Below are positions 5,418-5,430 of a DNA stretch of 5,430 bases, piece after piece; the stretch's first letter is position 1; each line of letters starts with the position of its first letter. This DNA comes from Thermodesulfovibrionales bacterium (GTDB lineage: Bacteria > Nitrospirota > Thermodesulfovibrionia > Thermodesulfovibrionales > SM23-35): assembly GCA_020053565.1 (NCBI GenBank), contig JAGVMY010000105.1, positions 1-5,430 on the forward strand, in the 5' to 3' direction. Under the pieces are notes generated by a model. That model was not told where the DNA came from, did not search any database, and was given only the letters and a program-made list of their open reading frames with translations. A program made the translations under genes and the position numbers.

Positions 5418-5430
5418 GGTTAAGGTTAAG
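5417..5430 (+). repeat. Possible start of an AGGTTA hexamer tandem repeat
   Basis: From the last base of the HD gene stop codon the sequence reads AGGTTA twice and then AG, where the window ends. Two and a third units are too few to prove an array, but the position directly after a gene is where short tandem repeats often lie. Confidence 0.35.

Overview
The window is a stretch of bacterial chromosome of moderate GC with three transcriptional blocks and no phage, insertion sequence, CRISPR array or RNA gene. The gene set suggests an anaerobic or thermotolerant Gram-negative-type lineage, most likely Nitrospirota (Thermodesulfovibrio-like) or a Desulfobacterota relative. The grounds are the FREYDIRG-type phosphohexomutase, a short MerR regulator with a Cys-rich 'two-CW' tail, a small F0-only atpBE operon, and an F0 subunit c with a signal peptide. 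This taxonomic reading is inference only.

Region 1 (1-2829, + strand) is a cell-envelope block. It holds the C-terminal transpeptidase half of a class A penicillin-binding protein (PBP1A type, open at the left edge), a secreted 102-residue TPR protein, and a full-length phosphomannomutase/phosphoglucomutase. The mutase has intact catalytic motifs but no ATG, GTG or TTG in frame upstream of its essential N-terminal motif. It also carries a 35-bp array of five 7-nt units (CAGAANN) that appears to have lengthened the protein by about nine residues between catalytic domains. Together the three genes would serve peptidoglycan cross-linking and sugar-phosphate supply for surface polysaccharide.

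Region 2 (2822-3259, - strand) is a MerR-family regulator that converges on the mutase gene with an 8-bp tail-to-tail overlap. Its C-terminal half has seven cysteines with two Pro-Cys-Trp-Glu motifs. It is divergent from region 3 and shares about 170 bp of intergenic DNA holding putative promoters in both directions.

Region 3 (3365-4555, + strand) is a compact atpB-atpE operon (F0 subunits a and c) with a strong promoter, strong ribosome binding sites and a near-perfect intrinsic terminator just after atpE. The F1 genes and subunit b are not adjacent, so the ATP synthase locus is split.

Region 4 (4599-5417, + strand) is a separately transcribed HD-domain phosphohydrolase of unknown substrate with a GTG start. 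The window ends in the beginning of a possible AGGTTA hexamer repeat.

The points most worth a second look are the mutase start and repeat insertion, the Cys-rich MerR protein divergent from atpBE, and the signal-peptide-bearing subunit c. I did not find a clearly new multi-gene system.
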